Shown: piece by piece, positions 1 to 5,566 of the stretch
Layout of the letters: each line of letters starts with the position of its first letter
How positions within the stretch are numbered: position 1 is the first letter of the stretch
Origin: Boseongicola sp.
Lineage (GTDB): Bacteria; Pseudomonadota; Alphaproteobacteria; Rhodobacterales; Rhodobacteraceae
NCBI GenBank assembly: GCA_013042895.1
Contig: JABDPD010000223.1
Coordinates: 1 to 5,566 of the forward strand
Direction of reading: 5' to 3'
DNA: 5,566 nt
Notes under the pieces: model-generated
Database searches by the model: none
What the model was told of the DNA's origin: nothing
The model's input: only the letters and a program-made list of their open reading frames with translations
Position numbers and translations under genes: made by a program

Positions 1-236
1 TGCCGGAACCTGAAGACTCAGGCATCGGCGCGGTCCTCTCAAAGATACTCGACATCCTCTTGTCGATTTTCGGTCTCGGCGGCTCAGAGCCAGAACCGGA
101 AGTGAACTACGAGGAACAGCTCGAAGAAATCGAGATCCTTTTGACTGACCTCTTGCCACCACGCGGCATGATGGAAGACGACAGTCCGGAACAAGAAGAG
201 CAGCCGGAGGAAGAAGACCTACTCGAGGCAGCATGA
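1..236 (+). CDS. C-terminal end of an unrecognised acidic protein (partial)
   Basis: Only the last 77 residues are visible; the reading frame begins at base 3 and ends with TGA at 234-236. The fragment has a hydrophobic, helix-like stretch at residues 11-27 (VLSKILDILLSIFGLGG). A Pro/Glu linker follows (SEPEPE), then an amphipathic Glu/Leu-rich segment (residues 37-51), and finally a strongly acidic tail. I count 24 Asp/Glu against 2 Lys/Arg in 77 residues. The frame has no internal stop and GC-rich third positions, so it is very probably real coding sequence. I do not recognise the family. A large secreted or surface protein with an acidic C-terminus would fit, but this is only a guess because the body of the protein lies outside the window. 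It converges on the TPR gene and is followed eight bases later by a strong hairpin. Confidence 0.7.
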   Translation, partial: PEPEDSGIGAVLSKILDILLSIFGLGGSEPEPEVNYEEQLEEIEILLTDLLPPRGMMEDDSPEQEEQPEEEDLLEAA

Positions 237-243
237 AACAACT

Positions 244-271
244 GCGCCCCGGGCCAGGCGGCCCGGGGCGC
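244..271. terminator. GC-rich hairpin between convergent genes, probable bidirectional terminator
   Basis: This is a perfect 12-bp inverted repeat: GCGCCCCGGGCC at 244-255, loop AGGC at 256-259, and GGCCCGGGGCGC at 260-271. It lies between the stop of the + strand partial gene (236) and the stop of the - strand TPR gene (276-278). It is followed by only TTT on the + strand (275-277) and by a T-rich but interrupted stretch on the - strand. It is therefore not a textbook Rho-independent terminator in either direction, although the stem is very strong. Serving both converging transcripts is an inference from position. Confidence 0.7.
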
Positions 272-275
272 GCGT

Positions 276-836
276 TTAGGTGTCGCGGCCGTCCAGACTG
301 TTTTCCAGACGTTCGATCGATTCAACGAGACCTTCGCGGTTCGGATGCAACCGCTCAACCTCACGCCATGCGGCCAACGCGCCGTCCGGCTTGCCAATCT
401 CCTCAAAGATGATCGCAAGTCCCGACATCGCGCCAAAGTGACGTGGGTTCAAAGCCAGAGTGCGCCGAATATCCTCAAGCGCCAGCCCGTATTGCTGGTT
501 CTGAAAATAGGCCGTTGCCCGCGCGTTATAGGCTTCTGCGAACTCAGGGGCATGATCGATCAGAGCCGAAAAATGGAGCACTGCCGATGTCATATCGCCT
601 TCACTCATCGCTGTGAGACCCCGCTCCAAAAGCAAGTCCATCGCATCCGAGCCGGACCGCGACCAGATCGCCTGAATGCGCCCCTCAATCTGAGCAGCCG
701 CCGCTGAATCGGCGGTTCTCAGCCCTTCAAGCAAGGCTTCAATTTCGCCATCCTGCGCATGCACGGGCGTCAGGAAAACCTGACTTGCGAAAAGTGCCGC
801 AACGGCACATTTGAGGTATGGAGATAATAACCGCAT
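276..836 (-). CDS. Secreted tetratricopeptide-repeat (TPR) protein
   Basis: The protein has 186 residues from the ATG at 834-836. A longer frame from GTG at 890 is open. I prefer the ATG because it puts a classical signal peptide at the very N-terminus: MRLL, a hydrophobic core (residues 10-22), and a signal peptidase I site after VHA at residue 27. No good Shine-Dalgarno sequence is visible before it. Three tandem TPR units follow at about residues 66-99, 100-133 and 134-167. Each shows the TPR pattern of a small residue at position 8 (Gly73, Ala107, Ala141), Ala at position 20 (Ala85, Ala119, Ala153) and Pro at position 32 (Pro97, Pro131, Pro165). TPR units form helical hairpins that bind other proteins, so a periplasmic scaffold role is likely, but the partner is unknown. 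The gene is divergent from the SCP2 gene and ends at the shared hairpin. Confidence 0.88.
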   Translation of the reverse strand: MRLLSPYLKCAVAALFASQVFLTPVHAQDGEIEALLEGLRTADSAAAAQIEGRIQAIWSRSGSDAMDLLLERGLTAMSEGDMTSAVLHFSALIDHAPEFAEAYNARATAYFQNQQYGLALEDIRRTLALNPRHFGAMSGLAIIFEEIGKPDGALAAWREVERLHPNREGLVESIERLENSLDGRDT

Positions 837-896
837 TACAAAATAGAGCTTAGCGTGTGGCGAGGCGATTGCCAGCCCCCGCCGCGTCACGAAACC

Positions 897-902
897 GGGA
901 GA
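897..902 (+). promoter_or_regulatory. Ribosome binding site of the SCP2 gene
   Basis: GGGAGA, with GGAG at 898-901, sits six bases before the ATG at 908. It fixes the start there, rather than at the in-frame GTG at 857 that would add 17 Arg/Pro/Ala-rich residues. The 71-base gap to the divergent TPR start (837-907) must also hold at least part of both promoters, but I see no convincing -35/-10 pair on either strand. Confidence 0.75.
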
Positions 903-907
903 AGACC

Positions 908-1198
908 ATGAGCGATATCATTGAACAGGCCGTTGCCAAACTGAATGAAAAACTGGACGCCAGCGGCTTTGATGGCACTGCGAAATTCGTCATCGAAGAC
1001 GAGGGCGCGATCATGATGGATGCGGACGGCGCTCGTGCCGAGGACGCCGACGCGGACGTGACGATGACTGCAGACGCTGACACGTTCAAATCCATCCTCG
1101 CGGGCGAATTGAACCCAACGGCTGCTTTCATGGGTGGTCGTCTTAAGGTGGACGGTGACATGGGCGCAGCCATGCGCCTTGGTTCGGTGCTGTCCTGA
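908..1198 (+). CDS. SCP2 sterol-carrier-domain protein
   Basis: This 96-residue protein consists of little more than one SCP2 domain. It has an N-terminal helix (residues 1-19, DIIEQAVAKLNEKLDASG) and a strand-rich middle (FVIEDEGAIMMDADG). The C-terminal signature at residues 58-91 includes DTFKSILAGELNPTAAFMGG and the following LKVDGDM. SCP2 domains form a hydrophobic pocket that binds sterols, fatty acids or acyl-CoA. Stand-alone bacterial versions are common, but their ligand is generally not known. The length is normal for a single-domain member, and the absence of a signal peptide suggests the cytoplasm. The middle is acidic (ADGARAEDADADVTMTADAD). The gene appears to be the first of a two-gene operon with the lysophospholipase-like hydrolase, which supports a lipid-related role; this is an inference. 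Confidence 0.9.
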   Translation: MSDIIEQAVAKLNEKLDASGFDGTAKFVIEDEGAIMMDADGARAEDADADVTMTADADTFKSILAGELNPTAAFMGGRLKVDGDMGAAMRLGSVLS

Positions 1199-1239
1199 CC
1201 GAACCCGCTCCATTCGACACGGCCCTTTCCGAGGGCCCC

Positions 1240-1243
1240 GAGG
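1240..1243 (+). promoter_or_regulatory. Possible Shine-Dalgarno for the internal ATG of the hydrolase
   Basis: GAGG lies eight bases before the ATG at 1252 and is the main argument for starting the hydrolase there. The competing start is CTG at 1195-1197, which overlaps the SCP2 stop codon and has no clear Shine-Dalgarno of its own. GAGG could also occur by chance inside coding sequence, since it encodes Glu in the open upstream frame. Confidence 0.4.
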
Positions 1244-1251
1244 CGCAGGCA

Positions 1252-2133
1252 ATGTGGGTTGAGGCCGCTGACGGCGTGCGCCTGCGCGCAGGCCATTGGA
1301 CGGCATCGTCGCCCAAAGGCACCATTCTCTTGTTCAATGGTCGGACTGAGTACCTCGAAAAATACGGACGGATAGCCACTGACCTCACAGGCGCCGGTTA
1401 CTCAATCCTGTCAATGGACTGGCGCGGGCAGGGCCTTTCGGATCGTGTGACCGAAGACGCCCGCCTCGGCCACATCGACGATTTCTCCGACTACCAAAAA
1501 GACGTCGCCGCCTTTGTCGCATTGGCTGAGTGCCTCAACGCACCAAAGCCCTGGTATCTCCTCGCGCACTCCATGGGTGGCTGCATCGGCCTGCGCGCCT
1601 TGATCAATGATTTACCGGTCGAAAGGGCAGTATTTTCCGCTCCGATGTGGGGGATTTTCGTTCCTCCAAACGTCCGTCATGTCGCGCGAGTTTTGCCTGG
1701 CCTGGCCAATCTTCTTGGACAGCAGTTGCGCACTATGCCTGGCACCAGTCCGCGTGGATATGTGGTCGATACGTCGTTTGAGGAAAACCTTCTGACAACC
1801 GACCCCGAGGCCTGGGCCTACCTCGAACGCCACGCCTTGGCCGAACCCGCCTTCGCCCTCGGTGGCCCGACGATCACCTGGTACGAGGCCGCGAACCGCG
1901 AAACCGCCGCGCTGTTTAAAGCGCCGCGTCCAAACCTTCCGGTCAAAACCATCGCCGGCACACGTGAGGGTGTTGTGGACCGCAAAGCGCTGATCGCCAT
2001 GCATGAAAACTGGCCTACGGCATCGCTGGAATGGATCGAAGGCGGGCGCCACGAATTGATGATGGAAGCCCCGGACAAACGTCAGCAGTTCCTCGAAAGA
2101 GCTCTGGCCTTCCTGTCGTCAGATGCTGCTTAA
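1252..2133 (+). CDS. Alpha/beta hydrolase, lysophospholipase (PldB) type
   Basis: The protein has 293 residues from the ATG at 1252 and belongs to the alpha/beta hydrolase fold (serine aminopeptidase S33 / Hydrolase_4 group). The visible elements come in family order. First is strand and oxyanion-loop sequence GTILLFNGRTEYLEKYG (residues 23-39), then the DWRGQGLSDR motif (56-65). The nucleophile elbow AHSMGG (105-110) gives Ser107. The acid is probably Asp243 in REGVVD, and the base is His267 in GGRHELMMEAP. All three catalytic residues are present, so it should be an active esterase or lipase. Monoacylglycerol or lysophospholipid is the usual substrate class, but the actual substrate cannot be read from sequence. 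It has no signal peptide. The frame is open upstream to CTG 1195, which would add 19 residues and overlap the SCP2 stop, suggesting translational coupling. Its TAA shares bases with the stop of the facing Anbu gene. Confidence 0.9.
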   Translation: MWVEAADGVRLRAGHWTASSPKGTILLFNGRTEYLEKYGRIATDLTGAGYSILSMDWRGQGLSDRVTEDARLGHIDDFSDYQKDVAAFVALAECLNAPKPWYLLAHSMGGCIGLRALINDLPVERAVFSAPMWGIFVPPNVRHVARVLPGLANLLGQQLRTMPGTSPRGYVVDTSFEENLLTTDPEAWAYLERHALAEPAFALGGPTITWYEAANRETAALFKAPRPNLPVKTIAGTREGVVDRKALIAMHENWPTASLEWIEGGRHELMMEAPDKRQQFLERALAFLSSDAA

Positions 2134-2855
2134 AGCTTGATCGCGCTGAATCCCTCTTTCAAAGCGATCGACCAGGCCGCACTCATCTCGCGAAACACCT
2201 CGTCGCCTTCTTCAATGCGACGTGTCTCGGCGATCTGACAAGCGTCCCTTTCGATAACCGAAAGGTCGAGGGGCATGCCCACACTCAGGTTCGAGCGCAG
2301 TGTCGAATCCATGCTCAAAAGAACCGCCTTCTTGGCGTCCGACAGCGTCGTCTGAGGTGTAACAACCCGGTCGAGGATCGGTTTGCCGTACTTGTGCTCA
2401 CCGATCTGAAGATAGGGCGTGTCCGCCGTCGCCTCGATGAAGTTGCCTTCAGGATAGATCAGGAACATCCGCATCTCGCCACCAACACGCTGCCCGGCGA
2501 CGATCATCGAAGCAGCTGCGCTTGAAGCGCTTTCGCCCATCCGCTCGCCAACTTCCTGGCTGGTTGCAGCCAGCGTTCGCCCAATTATTTCAGCAACCTG
2601 CAACATGCTCGGCGCCAATAAAATCGAAGTGTCCGGCGTCGCTTCGGTGTCGGTCGAGGCCTCATCAAGACGCGCCAGAGTGGTCTGCGTGACCGAAAGA
2701 CTGCCGGCCGTCATGATCGTTATCACGCGCTCGCCCGGCACTTCGAAGGTGAACATCTTGCGATAGGTCGAGATATTATCCAGCCCGGCATTCGTGCGTG
2801 TGTCGCTCAGGCACACCATGCCCGCATCCAACAAAAGACCTACACAATACGTCAT
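2130..2855 (-). CDS. Anbu-type proteasome-related peptidase
   Basis: The protein has 241 residues and belongs to the proteasome beta-subunit/HslV superfamily, Anbu branch (COG3484 type). The start at ATG 2853-2855 is chosen because the protein then begins MTYCVGL. Removing Met exposes the catalytic N-terminal Thr, as the family requires. A longer open frame to base 2978 would bury it and also reads through a terminator. Counting that Thr as 1, the expected Asp17 (SDTRTNAG) and Lys32 (YRKMF) are present. Other family-like blocks are YLQIGEHKYGKPILDR (residues 149-164 with Met) and SMDSTLRSNLSVGMPLDL (181-198). Anbu proteins assemble into open spiral-like rings; their substrates are unsettled. 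A purine-rich stretch at 2867-2876 is the only ribosome-site candidate and is rather distant. The gene appears monocistronic, with a terminator upstream and a facing gene downstream. Confidence 0.92.
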   Translation of the reverse strand: MTYCVGLLLDAGMVCLSDTRTNAGLDNISTYRKMFTFEVPGERVITIMTAGSLSVTQTTLARLDEASTDTEATPDTSILLAPSMLQVAEIIGRTLAATSQEVGERMGESASSAAASMIVAGQRVGGEMRMFLIYPEGNFIEATADTPYLQIGEHKYGKPILDRVVTPQTTLSDAKKAVLLSMDSTLRSNLSVGMPLDLSVIERDACQIAETRRIEEGDEVFREMSAAWSIALKEGFSAIKL

Positions 2856-2934
2856 ATCAGTCGCAATTCTCTCTTCATGATCCTTGATCGTGTAGTCTTG
2901 TCGCGCGCCCCTCGCAAGATACAAGGCACGCGAA

Positions 2935-2968
2935 TAAAAAAGGCGCGGACCCCCACCAGGTCCGCGCC
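2935..2968 (-). terminator. Rho-independent terminator of the OmpA-like lipoprotein gene
   Basis: A perfect 10-bp stem (GGCGCGGACC at 2942-2951, GGTCCGCGCC at 2959-2968) encloses a 7-base loop. Read on the - strand it is followed at once by TTTTTTATT, from the A-run at 2936-2941. On the + strand the hairpin has no T-run, so it acts in the - direction only. It lies 71 bases past the lipoprotein stop and about 80 bases before the Anbu start, so it should separate the two transcripts. Confidence 0.9.
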
Positions 2969-3039
2969 CTTGCCCCACCCAGCGAACACAGCGGCCCCCT
3001 TAGGTTACCGTCTTCTGCGTTCCGAGCGATCTGTTAAGA

Positions 3040-3891
3040 TTATTCTTCGTCGCCACCGTTGTTGCGACCACCCGAGTTGCCTGGGTCACCGGCCTCGTCA
3101 CCGTTTCCACGACCCGAGTTTGGGTTTTTGCCCTTTTTGCCGTCGTCCGAAGGTGTCGGGTCCGAAGGAGCTGGATCAGATGGTGTAGGGTCCGAAGGAG
3201 TTGGATCGGATGGTGTAGGGTCAGAAGGCGTTGGATCTGACGGAGTTGGGCCCGTGGGTGTCGAGTCCGCAGGCGCCGGAGCCGTCGGGGTTGGATCAGA
3301 TGGAGTCGGATCGTCTGTCGGAACCGGTGTGCTTGTTGGCACGACTGGATCACCGACAGATATCGACGTGATGCCTTTGCGAGCCACACCGGTGGGCAGC
3401 GGCGCCACAAATCCAAAGACTTCCGTTACTACGCGGCGGTTAGCCCGCTCGCGGTTCTCGGTTTCTATCGCAGGCGCGTCTTCACCAAGTGAAACCATGG
3501 CTTCAAGACGATCCTCAGAGATACCTTTGCCCACAAGATAAGCGACGGCCGTTGTGGCTCGGCGCAATCCAAGGTCGACGTTATACTCAGTGCTGCCAAC
3601 GCGGTCGGCGTGGCCATAAACGCGGAACTTCACGTTCTCGTTTTCAATAATCCAGACGGCTTGATCATCCAGCCGGGCTTTCGCCTCGGCGTCCAGGAAG
3701 TCTTCGTCAAAACCAAAGTAAACCGTGTAAGGCACGTCGCTTTGAAACTGACGCGCGACAACGGACAGGCTTTCTGCCTGCGGGAGCTGCAAAACAGTTG
3801 CAGACCGGGAAATTTCAGAAGGAGACCCGCAGCCGGTGAGAGCGGCTGCGGTCAAAATCACAGAAAAAATGCGTGCAGGAGAACCAAACAT
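3040..3891 (-). CDS. OmpA/Pal-like peptidoglycan-binding lipoprotein with SDPTP-repeat tail
   Basis: The protein has 283 residues from ATG 3889-3891, with AAGG nine bases upstream. A GTG at 3936 is in frame, but this ATG gives a compact lipoprotein signal. Residues 1-20 are the signal, with lipobox LTGC giving lipidated Cys21; Gly at +2 favours the outer membrane. An OmpA-like domain spans about residues 56-158 (YFGFDEDFLDAEAK, YGHADRVGSTEYNVDLGLRR, ENRERANRRVV). Asp96 and Arg111 are 15 residues apart, matching the spacing of the diaminopimelate-binding Asp/Arg pair known in OmpA domains. It should therefore tether the outer membrane to peptidoglycan. Unusually, the domain is followed by about 125 more residues: a Pro/Asp/Thr/Ser repeat (190-250) and a Gly/Asn-rich charged tail (251-283). 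No partner gene is adjacent; transcription ends at the terminator at 2935-2968. Confidence 0.88.
   Translation of the reverse strand: MFGSPARIFSVILTAAALTGCGSPSEISRSATVLQLPQAESLSVVARQFQSDVPYTVYFGFDEDFLDAEAKARLDDQAVWIIENENVKFRVYGHADRVGSTEYNVDLGLRRATTAVAYLVGKGISEDRLEAMVSLGEDAPAIETENRERANRRVVTEVFGFVAPLPTGVARKGITSISVGDPVVPTSTPVPTDDPTPSDPTPTAPAPADSTPTGPTPSDPTPSDPTPSDPTPSDPTPSDPAPSDPTPSDDGKKGKNPNSGRGNGDEAGDPGNSGGRNNGGDEE
3142..3324. repeat. In-frame tandem repeat encoding SDPTP units
   Basis: These bases encode residues 190-250 of the lipoprotein. Six uninterrupted 15-base units encode SDP(T/A)P at 3151-3240, flanked on the N-terminal side by degenerate versions (DPTPSDPTPTAPAPADSTPT). At the DNA level there is a longer period: 3172-3201 and 3202-3231 are 30-base copies differing at three positions. 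The array therefore probably grew by decapeptide-sized duplication, and copy number may vary between strains. Confidence 0.85.
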
Positions 3892-4159
3892 TCTCAAAGG
3901 CCTTAACTCGTTAACATACAAACCACCGCGGGACACTTGCGGCTTGAGACTTTTCTAAGGCGAGAATGTGGCGAGAGTTTGACCTGAATGCCGATTATTG
4001 CTGCTTGATTGGCAACGGTTCCGCGATGATTTTTGGCTTTGTTACATAAATAGGCTCTAATCGCCGGGTTTTGGTGATCTTCTGCTAGTGAATAAGGCAG
4101 CAATAAGTGCCGAGAACGGAATCAGGCCGACGCAATCGCACCGGCCTGTTCAGAAGATC
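3892..4159. other. Intergenic region between leuA and the OmpA-like gene
   Basis: These 268 bases contain no supportable gene and are more AT-rich than the surroundings. They should hold the promoter of the lipoprotein gene (- strand), but I find no convincing -35/-10 pair. Visible structure includes a hairpin close to the leuA stop (4124-4147) and a 10-base inverted repeat (3995-4004 with 4097-4106). The short motif TTAACTCGTTAA lies at 3903-3914, just upstream of the lipoprotein start. The short open frames crossing the region show no protein-like composition or recognisable family. Confidence 0.6.
4124..4147 (-). terminator. Weak hairpin downstream of leuA
   Basis: AGGCCG (4124-4129) pairs with CGGCCT (4142-4147), with two further G-C pairs inside after two mismatches. 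It starts 12 bases past the leuA stop. It has no T-run on the - strand (GATTCCGTTCT follows), so it is at best a weak or Rho-assisted terminator, and read-through towards the lipoprotein gene is possible. Confidence 0.35.
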
Positions 4160-5566
4160 TTAAAGGTCTTTGTAGTTCACTGTTTTGACATCCGCATCGG
4201 GTGCCGACTTCTCGCGGCGAACCAAGAGCCGGTTCAGCGCGTTCACGTAAGCCTTCGCACTTGCCACAACCGTATCGGTATCTGCCGATTGCCCGGTTGA
4301 AATACGGCCTTCTTCTTCCATCCGCACGGACACCGTCGCTTGTGCATCCGTGCCCTCGGTCACCGCATGCACCTGATAGAGTTGCAACTGCGCCTCATGA
4401 GGGAAGAGCGCCTTCACTGCATTGAACGTTGCGTCTACGGGTCCATCCCCTTGCGCGGTCGTTTGCTTGTCCACACCGTCAATTGTCAGCGTCAGATCCG
4501 CCGACTGCGGGGCCTCTGTGCCACAGATCACGCGCAGGAACTTCACCTGAATGCGATCATGCGCTTCGCCGGACTCCTGATCGCGCATCAGCGCCAATAG
4601 ATCGTCCTCAAAGACTTCCTTCTTGCGATCAGCCAGCGCCTTGAAGCGTACAAAGACGTCCTTCAACTGGTTGTCGCCCAGCTCAAATCCCAGCTCCTCT
4701 AGCTTCGAGCGCAACGCCGCGCGCCCGGAATGTTTGCCCATGACAATATTCGTCTCAGACAGACCCACATCTTCGGGCCGCATGATCTCAAAGGTCTCAG
4801 CGTTCTTCAGCATGCCGTCCTGATGGATACCGCTTTCATGCGCAAAAGCGTTCTTGCCGACGATGGCCTTGTTGTACTGCACCGCAAAACCAGACACCGT
4901 GGCCACCCGCCGCGATATATGCATGAGCTTCGTCGCATCCACGCCCGTGGTGAAAGGCATGATGTCTTTGCGCACCCGCATCGCCATCACAACTTCTTCC
5001 AGAGCCGTGTTGCCGGCGCGTTCGCCCAGCCCGTTGATCGTGCACTCAATCTGACGGGCGCCGCCTTCGACAGCGGCCAGCGAGTTTGCCGTCGCCATCC
5101 CGAGGTCGTTGTGACAATGAGTGGCAAAGATTACATCATCCGCCCCCGGCACGGTCTCAATCAATCGCTTGATCAGGTCGGCACTCTCGCGAGGGGCCGT
5201 ATAGCCCACAGTGTCCGGAATATTGATCGTAGAGGCACCCGCTTTGATCGCAATCTCAACCGTGCGGCACAGGTAGTCCCATTCGGTCCGCGTCGCATCC
5301 ATCGGCGACCACTGTACGTTGTCGCACAGATTGCGCGCATGGGTAACCGTGTCGTGAATACGCTCCGCCATCTCGTCCATATTGAGGTTCGGGATAGCCC
5401 GGTGCAGCGGCGAGGTGCCGATAAACGTGTGAATCCGGGGCTGCTCCGCGTGCTGTACAGCCTCCCAACAGCGGTCGATGTCCTTGAAGTTTGCGCGGCT
5501 CAAACCACAGATCACCGAGTTCTTCGAGCGCTTGGCAATCTCGCTTACAGCTTGAAAGTCACCGTC
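4160..5566 (-). CDS. leuA: 2-isopropylmalate synthase (partial, N-terminus missing)
   Basis: 468 residues are visible and the frame stays open to the window edge, so the start lies outside. LeuA condenses 2-oxoisovalerate with acetyl-CoA to 2-isopropylmalate, the first committed step of leucine synthesis. The fragment begins DGDFQAVSEIAKRSKNS, matching the SPGDFE region of E. coli LeuA. Roughly 50 N-terminal residues are missing, including the TLRDGEQ block. Key motifs in visible numbering are the metal-binding HCHNDLGMA at 150-158, NGLGERAGNTALEEVVMAM at 178-196 and NKAIVGKNAFAHESGIHQDG at 232-251. The C-terminal leucine-feedback domain covers about 342-452 (IDGVDKQTTAQGDGPVDATF near its start). 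With both domains present it is a full-length, feedback-type bacterial LeuA rather than a homocitrate or citramalate synthase, though close paralogues are hard to exclude without the N-terminus. Any leader or attenuator lies outside the window. Confidence 0.96.
   Translation of the reverse strand, partial: DGDFQAVSEIAKRSKNSVICGLSRANFKDIDRCWEAVQHAEQPRIHTFIGTSPLHRAIPNLNMDEMAERIHDTVTHARNLCDNVQWSPMDATRTEWDYLCRTVEIAIKAGASTINIPDTVGYTAPRESADLIKRLIETVPGADDVIFATHCHNDLGMATANSLAAVEGGARQIECTINGLGERAGNTALEEVVMAMRVRKDIMPFTTGVDATKLMHISRRVATVSGFAVQYNKAIVGKNAFAHESGIHQDGMLKNAETFEIMRPEDVGLSETNIVMGKHSGRAALRSKLEELGFELGDNQLKDVFVRFKALADRKKEVFEDDLLALMRDQESGEAHDRIQVKFLRVICGTEAPQSADLTLTIDGVDKQTTAQGDGPVDATFNAVKALFPHEAQLQLYQVHAVTEGTDAQATVSVRMEEEGRISTGQSADTDTVVASAKAYVNALNRLLVRREKSAPDADVKTVNYKDL

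Noticed and set aside
850..1306. Two - strand open frames over the SCP2 gene
   Set aside because: They are antisense shadows of the SCP2 gene, which has a clear ribosome site and domain signature.
2031..2525. 164-residue + strand open frame
   Set aside because: It overlaps the end of the hydrolase and runs antisense through the well-supported Anbu gene; no protein family is recognisable.
2856..2978. N-terminal extension of the Anbu peptidase frame
   Set aside because: It would bury the catalytic Thr and would be encoded across a strong Rho-independent terminator. The Pro/Gly/Arg composition is not family-like.
3059..3541. Long + strand open frame encoding a Gly/Val/Ser repeat protein
   Set aside because: It is the antisense shadow of the SDPTP-repeat lipoprotein. 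The OmpA domain and lipobox are on the - strand, and the repeat composition alone keeps this frame open.
3903..3914. TTAACTCGTTAA as a CtrA site
   Set aside because: CtrA boxes are TTAA-N7-TTAA; the spacer here is four bases.
3990..4022. GGAACC on the - strand (4017-4022) as an EcfG-type -35 element
   Set aside because: No matching -10 (CGTT-like) occurs 16-17 bases downstream.
3903..4103. Possible 66-residue - strand gene upstream of the lipoprotein
   Set aside because: It has no recognisable domain or good ribosome site, lies in AT-rich non-coding-looking DNA, and occupies the expected promoter region.

Overview
The window is high-GC, tightly packed bacterial DNA. The gene set and protein style suggest an alphaproteobacterium, most likely Rhodobacteraceae (Roseobacter group): an SCP2-domain protein followed by a PldB-like hydrolase, an Anbu-type proteasome relative, and a LeuA of the long bacterial type. 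The taxonomic placement is inferred from recalled family resemblance, not from a search.

Layout, left to right. (1) The 3' end of an unrecognised, very acidic protein on the + strand (1-236) converges on a secreted TPR protein on the - strand (276-836). A strong GC hairpin lies between them and can serve both. (2) A 71-base divergent gap separates the TPR gene from a + strand pair: a small SCP2 sterol-carrier-domain protein (908-1198) and an alpha/beta hydrolase of the lysophospholipase type (1252-2133). The hydrolase frame is open upstream to a CTG that overlaps the SCP2 stop. (3) The hydrolase meets an Anbu-like proteasome-type peptidase (2130-2855, - strand) tail to tail; both TAA stop codons share the four bases TTAA. 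(4) Upstream of the Anbu gene, a clear Rho-independent terminator on the - strand (2935-2968) ends the transcript of an OmpA/Pal-like lipoprotein (3040-3891, - strand). That lipoprotein carries a long SDPTP-repeat and Gly/Asn-rich C-terminal tail. (5) A 268-base non-coding stretch (3892-4159) leads to leuA (4160-5566, - strand), whose N-terminus is cut off by the window edge.

The genes do not form one pathway. The SCP2 and hydrolase genes look like a lipid-related operon. The TPR protein and OmpA-like lipoprotein are envelope or periplasmic proteins. The Anbu gene looks transcriptionally isolated. LeuA is leucine biosynthesis. I see no mobile element, CRISPR array, tRNA or rRNA. I found no convincing undescribed system. 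The points most worth a second look are the lone Anbu gene, the repeat-tailed OmpA lipoprotein, and the possible non-ATG, stop-overlapping start of the hydrolase.
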